This document shows positions 54,667 through 64,000 of a stretch of DNA of 64,000 bases, piece by piece (position 1 is the first letter of the stretch; every line of letters starts with the position of its first letter). Position numbers and translations under genes: made by a program. This DNA is from Candidatus Propionivibrio dominans (GTDB taxonomy: Bacteria; Pseudomonadota; Gammaproteobacteria; Burkholderiales; Rhodocyclaceae). Under the pieces are notes generated by a model. That model was not told the DNA's origin. It did no database searches and was given only the letters and a program-made list of their open reading frames with translations. The stretch covers positions 18,945 through 82,944 of the forward strand of contig JADJNC010000020.1 of the NCBI GenBank assembly GCA_016709335.1, read 5' to 3'.

Positions 54667-54959
54667 GATGATTCCCGATCGATCCAGTAATCCGGGGCGC
54701 GATGCATGTGCGCCACGGCAATGATGAAAAGACAATCTGGCTCAACCGAATACAGCAGCTTGTAAGGAAATCGGCTCAGAATCATGCGCCGGATATCCCC
54801 ACGCTCCAGCGGTGCCGCCAAAGGCCAGCGGCGCATGCGCAGCAATGCCTGGCTGATCTCCACGCGAAAACGCGCCCCCAGGCCGGGAAACTGCAGTTCG
54901 TAATACGCTTCGCCATCCTCGAATTCAGCCCTGGCCTGCGGGGAAAACTCGATGCGCAT
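54663..54959 (-). CDS. ParE/RelE-family toxin
   Basis: 98 aa toxin of a type II toxin-antitoxin pair. MRIEFSPQARAEFEDGEAYY start, RFRVEISQALLRMRRWP helix and the C-terminal RRMILSRFPYKLLYSV and IIAVAHMHRAPDYW are typical of ParE (gyrase poison) types; the RelE catalytic pattern is not obvious. Start overlaps the antitoxin stop by one base (TAATG); stop overlaps the res GTG. Confidence 0.88.
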   Translation of the reverse strand: MRIEFSPQARAEFEDGEAYYELQFPGLGARFRVEISQALLRMRRWPLAAPLERGDIRRMILSRFPYKLLYSVEPDCLFIIAVAHMHRAPDYWIDRESS

Positions 54960-55165
54960 TACAACTCGCCGACTACGTCGCTGGCCGGAATACCCTGCAC
55001 CCGGCCAGTGCGATAGGCTGCGAGTCGCCGTTCCGCCTCCTCGATCCAGATACGGTCGAGTTCCGGATCCGGACGGTCGAGACTATGCAAAAGCTCATCA
55101 ATCAGCTCAAATCGCTCGGCGGGGCCAAGCTTCATGGCCGAATCAATCAATGTCTTTGTACCCAT
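54959..55165 (-). CDS. Addiction-module antitoxin (unstable-antitoxin family)
   Basis: 68 aa acidic protein, MGTKTLIDSAMKLGPAERFE start, LIDELLHSLDRPDPELD and WIEEAERRLAAYRTGRVQGI, the standard form of the antitoxin family that pairs with ParE/RelE-type toxins. The ATG at 55165 is chosen because GAGAGG lies 8 bases upstream; the frame extends to 55309 but that part is not conserved-looking. It lies 144 bases after mod and before the toxin, inside the restriction operon. Confidence 0.87.
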   Translation of the reverse strand: MGTKTLIDSAMKLGPAERFELIDELLHSLDRPDPELDRIWIEEAERRLAAYRTGRVQGIPASDVVGEL

Positions 55166-55309
55166 TGGTGCACCTCTCTTATCAATCAACTCCAGATTAC
55201 TACCGCCCTCAGTCGCCAACAAACTACGCGCCCTTCGGCCTGCCCGCCGCAACGCATTCCACGAACCACATAAGTCTTTGTCAGAGCAAAACTCAAAGGA
55301 GTTCTTCAC

Positions 55310-56934
55310 TCACACCTCCAGCGCGTACGGCGTCTGCTTGAAGGTGATGCCCTCACGCACCGCACGACCGCCCATGCGGTTGGCGGCGGCGTAGATCACC
55401 TTGGGACCGGCAAATTTCGGCAGCATGTCGAATACCGGCCCGGTGAGCACATTGCCGCCAGCGCTGGACTTGTCCTTGAGGATGCCGTTGTAGAGAAGAA
55501 AGATCGCGCGCCCCTCATGCACGCCGAGCAGTGGAGAGAGCGTGTAGGTCGGGTTAGCGCAGCGTAACCCGACAGCGGGCGAACCCGGATCGTCTGTCGG
55601 GTTACGCCCTGACGAGTTAACCCGACCTACAGGATCTACGGTAGCGGGAGAAGGGTTAGACAGGCGGCAGAACTGGAAGCCGCCGCCCAAACCTTCGACG
55701 GCGTTGCCCTTGGTATTGGTGTAGCCGGTGGCGACGCGCCTGACCCGCTCGGCGGTCACGTTCCGGGCGATGTTCTCGTCCATCTCGACGAGGATGAAAC
55801 GGCGTGTGCCGCCGTCTTCGGCGTTTTGTTTGAGCGCGGCATGGCCCGTGGTGCCCGAACCGGCGAAGCTGTCCAGAACCAGGGAATCCTTGTCGGTTGC
55901 GATTTGCAGGATGCGCTGGATCAGGCGTGTTGGCTTGGGTGTGTCGAATGCGGTTTGCGTTCCAAATATATCCTGGATTTCTTTGCGAGACTCGTCTGTA
56001 TGACCAACTTCGTCATGAGGCCACCACGTCCAGGGCACAAAGCCTTCTACTTCCGATAGATAACGAATCGTGCTCGGCTGTGCCGTTCCGTCCTTCCCAA
56101 AATAGATACGTCCATTTGCCTTGAGCTTGAGAAATTCGCTTTCGATAGTTGACCAACACCTTCCTTCCGGTGGGCGAAGTTTTCGCCCGGAAGGCGTTTC
56201 AATTTCGTACATCTGGTTGGGCCGATATCCTTGCGCAGTCATGGGGATACCACGCCAACGGCCATACGGATCGTTGTTGTGATTCTTGTATACCGACGCC
56301 TGTTTTTCGTCGATGGGTATACGATTTCGGGTCGCCTGGAACAACTCCGGGTTCATAGCGTAAACGAGTACGTACTCATGCACATCACCAATGGCACCCC
56401 GATTCTCACGAGAGTAGCGTTTCTGCCAAGCATTGCAGGCGACAAATCGATTCCGACCGAAGACCTCGTCCATCAGGCAGCGCAGATGGGCAATTTCCGA
56501 TTCGTCCATTGAAATCCAGATCGAACCATCTTCACGCAGAAACTGCTTCAGCAACACCAGTCGCGGATACATCATCGACAGCCAGCGGTCGTGCCGATCA
56601 AGTGTCTCGCCTTCCTTGCCGACCACCTCGCCCAGCCAGCGGCGGATTTCCGGACTGTTGACGTTGTCGTTGTAGACCCAGCCCTCGTTACCAGTGTTGT
56701 ACGGCGGATCGATGTAGATGCACTTCACCTGGCCGGCGTAGCGCGGCAGCAGGGCCTTGAGCGCGTGCAGGTTGTCGCCCTGCACGATCAGGTTGCCGCT
56801 GGCCCTCACCCCGGCCCCTCTCCCTGTGGGCGAGGGGAGCAAGACAACTCCGGTACCGGCTCCAGCAATCTGAAGGGTACGGCACTGTGGTGTTTGACGA
56901 CGGCTTCTTTGCCGATCCAGTTCAATGTTGGCAT
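55310..56934 (-). CDS. mod: Type III DNA methyltransferase Mod, damaged by repeat insertions and a frameshift
   Basis: Adenine methyltransferase and specificity subunit. ATG at 56934 (MPTLNWIGKEAVVKHHSAVP) after GGAG is the canonical Mod N-terminus, but the frame is lost inside a 38-base repeat (56811-56848) and resumes at SGNLIVQGDNLHALKALLP. From there it is open to 55310, with catalytic DPPYNTG and the SAM motif LDSFAGSGTTGHA in beta-class order. The C-terminal part has a second insertion, an 89-base palindromic element (55543-55631) read in frame, where about 45 usual residues seem replaced, before SPLLGVHEGRAIFLLYNGIL. As read, translation would need a TTG near 56842 or re-initiation. 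Activity is uncertain. Confidence 0.88.
55543..55631. repeat. 89-base palindromic MITE-like element inside mod
   Basis: Perfect 14-base terminal inverted repeats TGTAGGTCGGGTTA (55543-55556) and TAACCCGACCTACA (55618-55631), and an inner 13-base inverted pair CGTAACCCGACAG / CTGTCGGGTTACG. This GTCGGGTTA type of repeat is widespread between genes in proteobacteria; here it is translated as part of Mod. Confidence 0.88.
56811..56848. repeat. CCCTCACCCC-type repeat inside the mod 5' end
   Basis: GGCCCTCACCCCGGCCCCTC then TCCCTGTGGGCGAGGGGA, related to the intergenic repeat at 9065-9166. It sits between codons of PELSC and SGNLIVQG of Mod. At 38 bases it also shifts the frame; one more base would leave an in-frame 13-codon insertion. 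Confidence 0.75.
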
Positions 56935-56949
56935 TGCCACTCCATTTTT

Positions 56950-57369
56950 TCAGGTCGTTGGATCGGGCGCGATCAACGTCACATCGGCGAAATACGAACT
57001 GTAGCGGCGGGTATCGCGGGTCAGCAGCGGATAGCGTGACACGGCGGCGTGCGCACCGATGAAGAAATCGGCGAGCACGTTTTTCTTGCTGCCGCCCTGG
57101 CGGCGATAACGCACGAAGGCTTTGCCGGCGAGGAACAATGCCGGGCGCGGCACTTCGACCAGGGTCAGACCCAGGCCCTCGATGGTTTTGTCCAGTGCCT
57201 CGATGCTAGAGAAGGCCAGCGACAGTTCGGAGTAGATGACCGGGTTGATCGCCAGCCGATGAACTTTCGCTTGCGCGCGCAGTTGGCCAATCGACCAGTC
57301 AGCCCATTGCGGGTCGTTCTCCAGAACATCGACCAGCACGTTGGTATCGACCAGCAGCACTGACGCCAC
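56950..57369 (-). CDS. vapC: VapC-family PIN-domain toxin
   Basis: 139 aa PIN ribonuclease. The acidic site is complete: Asp8 in LVDTNVLVD, Glu near 47 (YSELSLAF), Asp in NVLADFFIGAHA (about 99) and Asp in LLTRDTRRY (about 118). It starts one base after vapB ends and stops 15 bases before mod, so vapBC heads the restriction operon. Confidence 0.92.
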   Translation of the reverse strand: MASVLLVDTNVLVDVLENDPQWADWSIGQLRAQAKVHRLAINPVIYSELSLAFSSIEALDKTIEGLGLTLVEVPRPALFLAGKAFVRYRRQGGSKKNVLADFFIGAHAAVSRYPLLTRDTRRYSSYFADVTLIAPDPTT

Positions 57370-57370
57370 C

Positions 57371-57610
57371 TCAGCCTTCGCCGCGCAGCAGTGCCATCAG
57401 CTCGTCAGTCCGCCATTTGACGTCGGCCTTGCCACGGGCAGACTCGAAGCGGTCGGGCTTGCAACTGGGTCGCGCGCCCACCTTGTGGATTACGACATCG
57501 CCCTCGCGATTGACGGCAAAATCCACCGAACAGCCGGGTGCCAGATTCAGTGCATCGCGAATCTGCTTGGGGATGGTGACCTGGCCCTTGCTGGTGAGTG
57601 TCGTCGACAT
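57371..57610 (-). CDS. vapB: AbrB/MazE-type antitoxin VapB
   Basis: 79 aa. The AbrB swapped-hairpin DNA-binding fold is clear: MSTTLTSKGQVTIPKQIRDA, LNLAPGCSVDFAVNREGDVV. The C-terminal tail (WRTDELMALLRGEG) should wrap VapC. CAGGAGT precedes the ATG. An inverted repeat just upstream (57626-57652) is the likely autoregulatory operator. Confidence 0.9.
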   Translation of the reverse strand: MSTTLTSKGQVTIPKQIRDALNLAPGCSVDFAVNREGDVVIHKVGARPSCKPDRFESARGKADVKWRTDELMALLRGEG

Positions 57611-57625
57611 GGCATGACTCCTGTT

Positions 57626-57652
57626 GTATTACGGCGATATTCATTGTAATAC
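57626..57652. promoter_or_regulatory. Inverted repeat, probable VapBC operator
   Basis: GTATTAC-N13-GTAATAC, 16 bases upstream of the vapB start. The right arm overlaps TACAAT on the minus strand, a possible -10, so a bound VapBC complex would block the promoter of the whole restriction operon. Confidence 0.5.
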
Positions 57653-57741
57653 CCGGAGCGCCGCCAAGCAATCTGCACAGGAGATTCACCAACATCGGCT
57701 TGACGTTCTGCCCGGAACCGCGTCAATGACGGTGCTTCGGT

Positions 57742-57777
57742 AAAAAAAAGCCCCAACCGAAAACGGATGGGGGCTTC
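57742..57777 (-). terminator. Rho-independent terminator downstream of the decayed ParE gene
   Basis: On the minus strand AAGCCCC ... GGGGCTT with a TTTT-containing inner loop, followed by eight T's. It separates the vapBC-mod-res operon from the genes upstream. Confidence 0.8.
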
Positions 57778-57865
57778 GTGTCTGGTGGTACTCGGTTTAT
57801 TACAAGAACGATTCGTCATTGGTGCCAATGAGTATTACTGCGAGATTCCGGGCACTACCGCATTT

Positions 57866-58207
57866 TCATGCACCAAGCAGTCTGCGTGCCAGCGCCGATT
57901 GCATATCGCGTCGGCCCTCAGCGATCAGGTAGATGATGGCCTGACTGCCGGCGATGCGGTAGATCACACGGTAGGGCTTGAAAGAGGTCTGGCGATACTC
58001 TTTATGCCCAACGCGACCAGTCTCTTCGGATAATTGCCGCGCTCTGGAAACCGCGACAGACTCTCCACGACTTCCCTCCATTCATCCAACACGTAGTTTG
58101 CATTGGCAACACAGTCGAACTCTGAGATGCAGTCGCGAAAGGCCTCCCAAATACTGCTCAGTACCCTCGGTGAAAAAAACTTCAAACTTGGCTGGTGCTC
58201 TAGCCAT
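57866..58207 (-). pseudogene. ParE/RelE-type toxin, broken by two single-base indels
   Basis: Joining three frames gives MARAPAKFEVFFTEGTEQY, WEAFRDCISEFDCVANANY and EYRQTSFKPYRVIYRIAG with IIYLIAEGRRDMQSALARR, a complete plasmid-stabilisation type toxin of about 113 aa. The frame breaks at a TTT run (one T too many, about 58155) and at an AAA run (one A too few, about 57995). Either a decayed toxin or homopolymer errors. Its ATG overlaps the stop of the antitoxin remnant upstream. Confidence 0.75.
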
Positions 58208-58474
58208 CAGACCGTGGCTCGCTTCGCGCGCAGACGGGCGGCTACCTCGGCCACGGGCTTAACCTTGACAGCAGCCACGTCCTGGGTACCCAAGGCGAGA
58301 ATTTTCAGCAGGGCCAGTGTTTCTAGTGTCTCTTCAAACGAGGCTACGTCCTGCAGGTCGGCCTTGACGACCGTAAGGTTCGTATTTTCTTGACGATGCT
58401 GGCAGCTATTTGCACAACAGCGGATAGAGGGAAATGACATTTATCTTTTTAAGGGCACGTGAAATATATTCCAT
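58207..58474 (-). pseudogene. Phd/YefM-type antitoxin remnant
   Basis: The C-terminal part is readable (DLQDVASFEETLETLALLKI and KVKPVAEVAARLRAKR), the usual end of Phd-like antitoxins that precede ParE toxins. The N-terminal part is scattered over other frames (for example IAASIVKKIRTLR) and starts near an ATG at 58474, so at least two indels separate them. Pairs with the broken toxin just downstream. Confidence 0.6.
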
Positions 58475-58532
58475 TGGCAACAAAATATAAATCGCTCTTA
58501 CGCCATTATTCCCCTGCCGTAATACCAGATAA

Positions 58533-59396
58533 CTAACCGTTGAGATACGTTGCTAACGGTTTATAAGCGGATAGTGAAGCCTCTAGCGCCTGCTTTTGTG
58601 CTGGTGTTAATTGCACTTTGCTTTCAACAAGGCTTATCAGGTTGAGAAGGCGCTGCATTTTTATCTTTTCGTTTTCAGCCTCAACCCTTTGGGCTATTTC
58701 TTCAAATGTGGCGGAGGTTTGAGCGTATTTCTTAAATATAGCAAATTTTTTTTTGATGGAACCATTTTTGACGTGCGACTCAATTGTTGAGTTGACAACG
58801 TCATCAAAAGCCTTCTTGTCTATTGAAGTGCCAGGAGCATAGTCTTTGGTTCCCACACGTGAAAACAGATCGCCTACTAGCCAACCAAGTTTCGCGCGAA
58901 ACGCCTCTGTAAGCTCAAGGCATTTAGCATCCAAACATGTTTTATAGTGTAAATCAGTTTTTATCGGAATTGATAATTGCAGAAATGCACAACTATCGTG
59001 CTTAAGATCTCGGTTCGGCTCAGCTTTGAGAAAGAAATACCCAGATTGATTGTTGTTGAATATCTTTATAAGTGGGTCTATCAATTTGTTGCGGTTGGAG
59101 TCACTGCAATAAATATCATTTAAGAACCTAGCTGTTGTAGGTAGTTGTTCAACAAGTTTATTAATCACAAAGCTGAGTGGTCGGACAGCAGCCAAAGTGA
59201 TGTAGCGAGATTTAGGTTCGGGCCTCGGAACCAAATCGCAGGTTTGTGTAAGAACTAAAAAATGCGTGTATTGCGCGTTGTAGAAATTAGGGGTGAAATT
59301 CGTACAGTACGTTCAATAGCTCAGGGGTTCTGCGCAGCAAGTCGCCCTGATTTAATGAAGTTTATCAACTTCAGCTTCACTATGGGTGAAGTGCAT
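58533..59396 (-). pseudogene. Uncharacterised protein with a QTCDLV motif, frameshifted near its 5' end
   Basis: From 59234 down to 58533 the frame is open for 233 codons. Upstream, other frames continue the same protein: FIKSGRLAAQNPELLNVLYE, then FHPNFYNAQYTHFLVLTQTCDLV joined to the open frame. Three apparent extra C's (near 59362, at 59324-59327 and at 59290-59293 as G on the plus strand) explain the breaks; together they restore the frame. A start at ATG 59396 or GTG 59380 gives about 285 aa. A C-terminal coiled coil (FEEIAQRVEAENEKIKMQRL) is visible. No known function. AT-rich compared with the rest of the window. Last gene of a three-gene cluster. Confidence 0.6.
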
Positions 59397-59406
59397 TGGT
59401 ATTCGT

Positions 59407-59670
59407 CTAGCGATTAATCCAGGCCGCCATCCGCTTGTTTATTTCAATAGTCCGCTGCTTCTCGTCAGTTTCGCGGTCAAACACCAGTGTCGTGCCTGGC
59501 TGGCCCATAGGACTAGAAATGAGAATTGTGTATCGGTCGGCTGACTGTCCAATGTGTTGAGGCTTGTGGGAGGCAACAGCGATCTTATATTCAGGTGGTT
59601 TTAGGTAGTTATTTTCGACGATGGCGTTTTTACTTGAGGTCGAAGCTATTTGAGATCTTGTTTTGGTCAT
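59407..59670 (-). CDS. Small uncharacterised protein of the three-gene cluster
   Basis: 87 aa, no recognisable family. AAGGGAA lies 8 bases before the ATG. It starts with a polar stretch rich in Thr, Ser and Lys and ends in a charged helix (DRETDEKQRTIEINKRMAAW). It begins 11 bases after the end of the 209-aa gene and ends 10 bases before the next start, so the three genes form one operon. AT-rich. Confidence 0.6.
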   Translation of the reverse strand: MTKTRSQIASTSSKNAIVENNYLKPPEYKIAVASHKPQHIGQSADRYTILISSPMGQPGTTLVFDRETDEKQRTIEINKRMAAWINR

Positions 59671-59681
59671 CTCAGATTCCC

Positions 59682-60311
59682 TTAATTATCAATTGTGGCA
59701 CCATAGGTGTTCAGTATGAACTCTCTTGCTTGGCCGATTCGACCCGCGACGTAAGCTTCTGTTGTCTTTGTTTGAACAACCTTGATGTCTTCAGATTCGG
59801 TATGAAAATTAAATTCAACCAGATATTTTGGTATCTGCTGGGTAATTGAAAAGTTTAGTGAATCCGATGCACCCAGAGCAAACGAACGTGCAATAGTCGA
59901 TGAAGTGGATTGGTAGGTGGCTGGATCAATACGCCCTTGGTCTGCGAACGCAAACAGATCATCGAAGACAGCGGAAGGGAGGTCATCCTCAAAGCGGATA
60001 TTTATTCCAAGCGCAGTAATCGGCGTATGGCAGAGTAGCTCTAGAATCCTCGAAGAAATTCTTATGCAGGTATTGATGCTTGCGTCAATCAAAGTCTCAG
60101 GACGAATTTCGATGATATCGCTAGTGATGAAGAGATGAATCCCTGAAAAGCTAATACGTGGAGGAGCAGCAGGATTGCCAAATGACATTGCCAAAATCAC
60201 TTCTTCATCGTTGGAAACGAGATTACCACGAATCCATTTAGGCGTGAAAATGGCCGGGTTCCACCGGCCAACCATCAATATATTGAATCCGATTTCAGGG
60301 GCTTGTCTCAT
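59682..60311 (-). CDS. Uncharacterised protein, first gene of the three-gene cluster
   Basis: 209 aa, soluble by appearance, no signal peptide or membrane helix. Conserved-looking stretches include ILMVGRWNPAIFTPKWIRG, ISFSGIHLFITSDIIEIRP and TPITALGINIRFEDDLP, which suggest a beta-rich fold, with a helix VVQTKTTEAYVAGRIGQARE near the end. I cannot name the family. It is the tRNA-proximal gene of the AT-rich cluster. Confidence 0.65.
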   Translation of the reverse strand: MRQAPEIGFNILMVGRWNPAIFTPKWIRGNLVSNDEEVILAMSFGNPAAPPRISFSGIHLFITSDIIEIRPETLIDASINTCIRISSRILELLCHTPITALGINIRFEDDLPSAVFDDLFAFADQGRIDPATYQSTSSTIARSFALGASDSLNFSITQQIPKYLVEFNFHTESEDIKVVQTKTTEAYVAGRIGQAREFILNTYGATIDN

Positions 60312-60453
60312 TCGGCATCACTCTCATTATTCGACTCTAAATTTAACCGATCCCGGCTGGTATTGTACGTTCTTCCAGCAATTCTGGACCACTATTAGCC
60401 ATCTAACGGAAAAGAAAAACAACTACTAACTACTTATAAGATATAAATGTGGA

Positions 60454-60482
60454 AATGGCCTACATAAGTTATGTAGGCCATT
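60454..60482. terminator. Perfect palindrome at the 3' side of tRNA-Ile
   Basis: 14-base arms AATGGCCTACATAA (60454-60467) and TTATGTAGGCCATT (60469-60482) around one base. It lies 9 bases past the tRNA 3' end on the minus strand and is followed there by TTTCC, so it may terminate dnaG-rpoD-tRNA transcription; a role at an integration site is also possible. Confidence 0.55.
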
Positions 60483-60490
60483 GATTTAAT

Positions 60491-60567
60491 TGGTGGGCCC
60501 GCACGGACTTGAACCGTGGACCAAAGGATTATGAGTCCTCTGCTCTAACCAACTGAGCTACAGGCCC
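60491..60567 (-). tRNA. ileX: tRNA-Ile (anticodon CAU, read as k2C AU)
   Basis: 77 bases including an encoded CCA (60491-60493). The acceptor stem GGGCCTG pairs with CGGGCCC (one G-C then T-G type closure), the D-arm AGCTCAGTTGGTTAGAGC, the anticodon loop CTCATAA and the T-loop GTTCAAGTC are all present. The ACTCATAATC anticodon arm is the form seen in lysidine-modified tRNA-Ile2, not initiator or elongator Met. Downstream of rpoD in the same direction. Confidence 0.92.
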
Positions 60568-60575
60568 GAAAAGGG

Positions 60576-62516
<1,941 letters not shown>

Positions 62517-62598
62517 GACCAATTCCAGTTAGCGTTAGACTGGAAAACCAGAATTATATCACAACTTGGCGTGCATCCGCCGGATCGCCCGCGCGGGT

Positions 62599-64000
62599 TC
62601 AGCGCCTGCGGTAGTGCTGCTTCTCTTCGTCCGAAAGCCCGGCAACACCGAGCCGGGAAGCTTTTTCCTGCAACACGGCGAATGCCCGCTTGTTTTCTCC
62701 CTCCAGCAAACGTTTGACTGCGCCGTCAAACTCGACTTCGATATCTTCCTCGGCAAAAGGTTGCTGCATCAGTTCGGCCGCCGCTTCACGCAAAACAGGC
62801 TCGTCCTCGCTGCCCCGCAGTCGTTCGAGCAAAGCGGCGTAGCCTGGCGTTGGATCACCCGCCGCCAGTATCGTTTCACACCAATGCCTGAGCGCAAGCG
62901 CTTCAGCCGAATTTCCGGGCAGCGCGTCAAGCGGCAGGCCTCTCGCCAGCTCCGGCTTTTGCAGCACCAGGCGTAGCAGGGGTCGCAGCAACGACGGGGC
63001 CTGTCTGGGCGCCCGCGCCGGCGCGGATCGGGCAATCGGCCGTAAATCGCACAGGCGTTCTATTTCGGGCTGCGAGAACCCGCTCTCTGCAGCCAAACGC
63101 TTAACCAACTGTAGACGCAATAACGGCGTTTGCAAGCGAGCGAGCAGGGGTTTGGCCTCGGCCACCAGCCTGGCGCGCCCTTCGGCACTGGCCATGTCGC
63201 AATGCGACGCCAGTTCGCGCAACAGGAACTCGGAAAGCGGCGTCGCCTGGGCGATCATGCGCTCGAAGGCCTCGGCGCCCTGACGGCGCACAAAGCTGTC
63301 GGGATCGTCGGCTTCGGACAAAAAGACAAAGCCGATGCTCTTCTGCTCGGGCAAGGCTTCCAGGCTGTTTTCCAGCGCCCGCCAGGCGGCCTTGCGGCCT
63401 GCCGCGTCGCCGTCAAAGCAATAGACGATGCGATCGACCTGGCGCAGCAGCTTTTGTACGTGCGTCGCCGTGGTCGCCGTGCCGAGAGTCGCCACCGCGT
63501 TGCCGACGCCATGCTGGGCCAGCGCCACGACGTCCATATAGCCCTCGACGACTATCGCCGTGTCCTTGTCGCGCAGTGCCGCGCGCGCCTGGGGCAGGCC
63601 GAATACTTCGCGCCCCTTTTCGAACAGCGGCGTTTCCGGCGAATTCAGGTATTTCGGTTCGCCTTCGCCCAGCACACGCCCGCCAAAGGCGATCACTTCG
63701 CCCTTCTGGTTCATGATCGGAAACATGACCCGGTCACGGAAGCGGTCGTAGAGGCGGCCCTGCTCGTTCTTGATGACCAGACCGGCCACCTGCAGTTCGC
63801 CGATGGTGTAATCCTCGAAGGCCGCGCCAAGGTTTTGCCATCCATCGGGCGCATAACCGATGGCGAATTTCTGGGCGATTTCGCCGCTGACACCACGCCC
63901 CTTGAGGTAGTCGATGGCTTTCGCGGATTGCTTCAACTGCTCGTAGTAGTACTTTGCCGCACGCGCCATGATCTCGGTCAGGGCGGTGATTTTCGGGCCA
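62599..64000 (-). CDS. dnaG: DNA primase DnaG (5' end outside window)
   Basis: Makes RNA primers for replication. The window holds about 467 codons, from shortly after the N-terminal zinc-binding domain to the stop. The RNA-polymerase core has YLKGRGVSGEIAQKFAIGYA and GGRVLGEGEPKYLNSPETPL; the TOPRIM acidic residues are in VVEGYMDVVALAQHG and CFDGDAAGRKA. The C-terminal helicase-binding domain (about the last 140 residues) is present. rpoD follows after about 80 bases. Confidence 0.97.
   Translation of the reverse strand, partial: GPKITALTEIMARAAKYYYEQLKQSAKAIDYLKGRGVSGEIAQKFAIGYAPDGWQNLGAAFEDYTIGELQVAGLVIKNEQGRLYDRFRDRVMFPIMNQKGEVIAFGGRVLGEGEPKYLNSPETPLFEKGREVFGLPQARAALRDKDTAIVVEGYMDVVALAQHGVGNAVATLGTATTATHVQKLLRQVDRIVYCFDGDAAGRKAAWRALENSLEALPEQKSIGFVFLSEADDPDSFVRRQGAEAFERMIAQATPLSEFLLRELASHCDMASAEGRARLVAEAKPLLARLQTPLLRLQLVKRLAAESGFSQPEIERLCDLRPIARSAPARAPRQAPSLLRPLLRLVLQKPELARGLPLDALPGNSAEALALRHWCETILAAGDPTPGYAALLERLRGSEDEPVLREAAAELMQQPFAEEDIEVEFDGAVKRLLEGENKRAFAVLQEKASRLGVAGLSDEEKQHYRRR

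Overview
The window (about 58-62% GC by eye over most of its length) looks like a chromosomal segment of a betaproteobacterium, most likely from the Rhodocyclales. The main reason is the gene order: pilMNOPQ-aroK-aroB-dgt close to gltBD, mrcA divergent from pilM, cyaY/lptM/lysA, and dnaG-rpoD-tRNA-Ile. Species cannot be fixed from sequence alone. Several conserved genes carry single-base frameshifts, many at homopolymers (gltB, pilP, rpoD, mod, and genes at 57.9-59.4 kb). Some ORF breaks are therefore probably sequencing or assembly errors rather than biology.

Layout. 0-3.6 kb: molybdate uptake and storage. A modE-modA-modB-modC operon runs leftwards and a two-domain molbindin gene rightwards, with a good ModE box in front of each. 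3.7-9 kb: a COQ10/RatA-like START protein, a PilU-type pilus ATPase, a cyclic-nucleotide-binding protein, and a small membrane protein next to an RCK-gated ion channel. 9-12 kb: a HipBA-type toxin-antitoxin module with a cluster of palindromic operators, then a YdjM-like membrane protein. 12-12.6 kb is a gene-free scar of repeats.

12.6-30.4 kb: core metabolism. It holds glmS and glmU (UDP-GlcNAc synthesis), a membrane protein with a winged-helix tail, gltBD (ammonia assimilation), pntAB (transhydrogenase supplying NADPH), a CBS protein, dgt, aroB and aroK. The 3' end of gltD is followed by two extra diverged copies of itself. 30.4-35.4 kb: the pilMNOPQ type IV pilus assembly and secretin operon. 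35.5-46.9 kb: mrcA (PBP1a), cyaY, lptM, lysA, a two-gene RND efflux system, an Hsp15-like RNA-binding protein, an MFS transporter and an alpha/beta hydrolase. 47-49.9 kb: an ADP-ribosylglycohydrolase and a membrane class III adenylate cyclase.

50-60.4 kb: an accessory defence-like island, almost all on the minus strand. It consists of vapBC, then a type III restriction-modification system (mod, res) with a second toxin-antitoxin pair between mod and res, then RhuM-family and RlaP-family genes. Upstream lie a decayed Phd/ParE pair and an AT-rich three-gene cluster of unknown function. That cluster ends at the 3' side of a tRNA-Ile(CAU) gene, a classic integration position. The mod gene holds two different dispersed repeats inside its coding sequence. 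60.5-64 kb: tRNA-Ile, rpoD and a partial dnaG.

No CRISPR array, rRNA operon or intact insertion sequence was seen.
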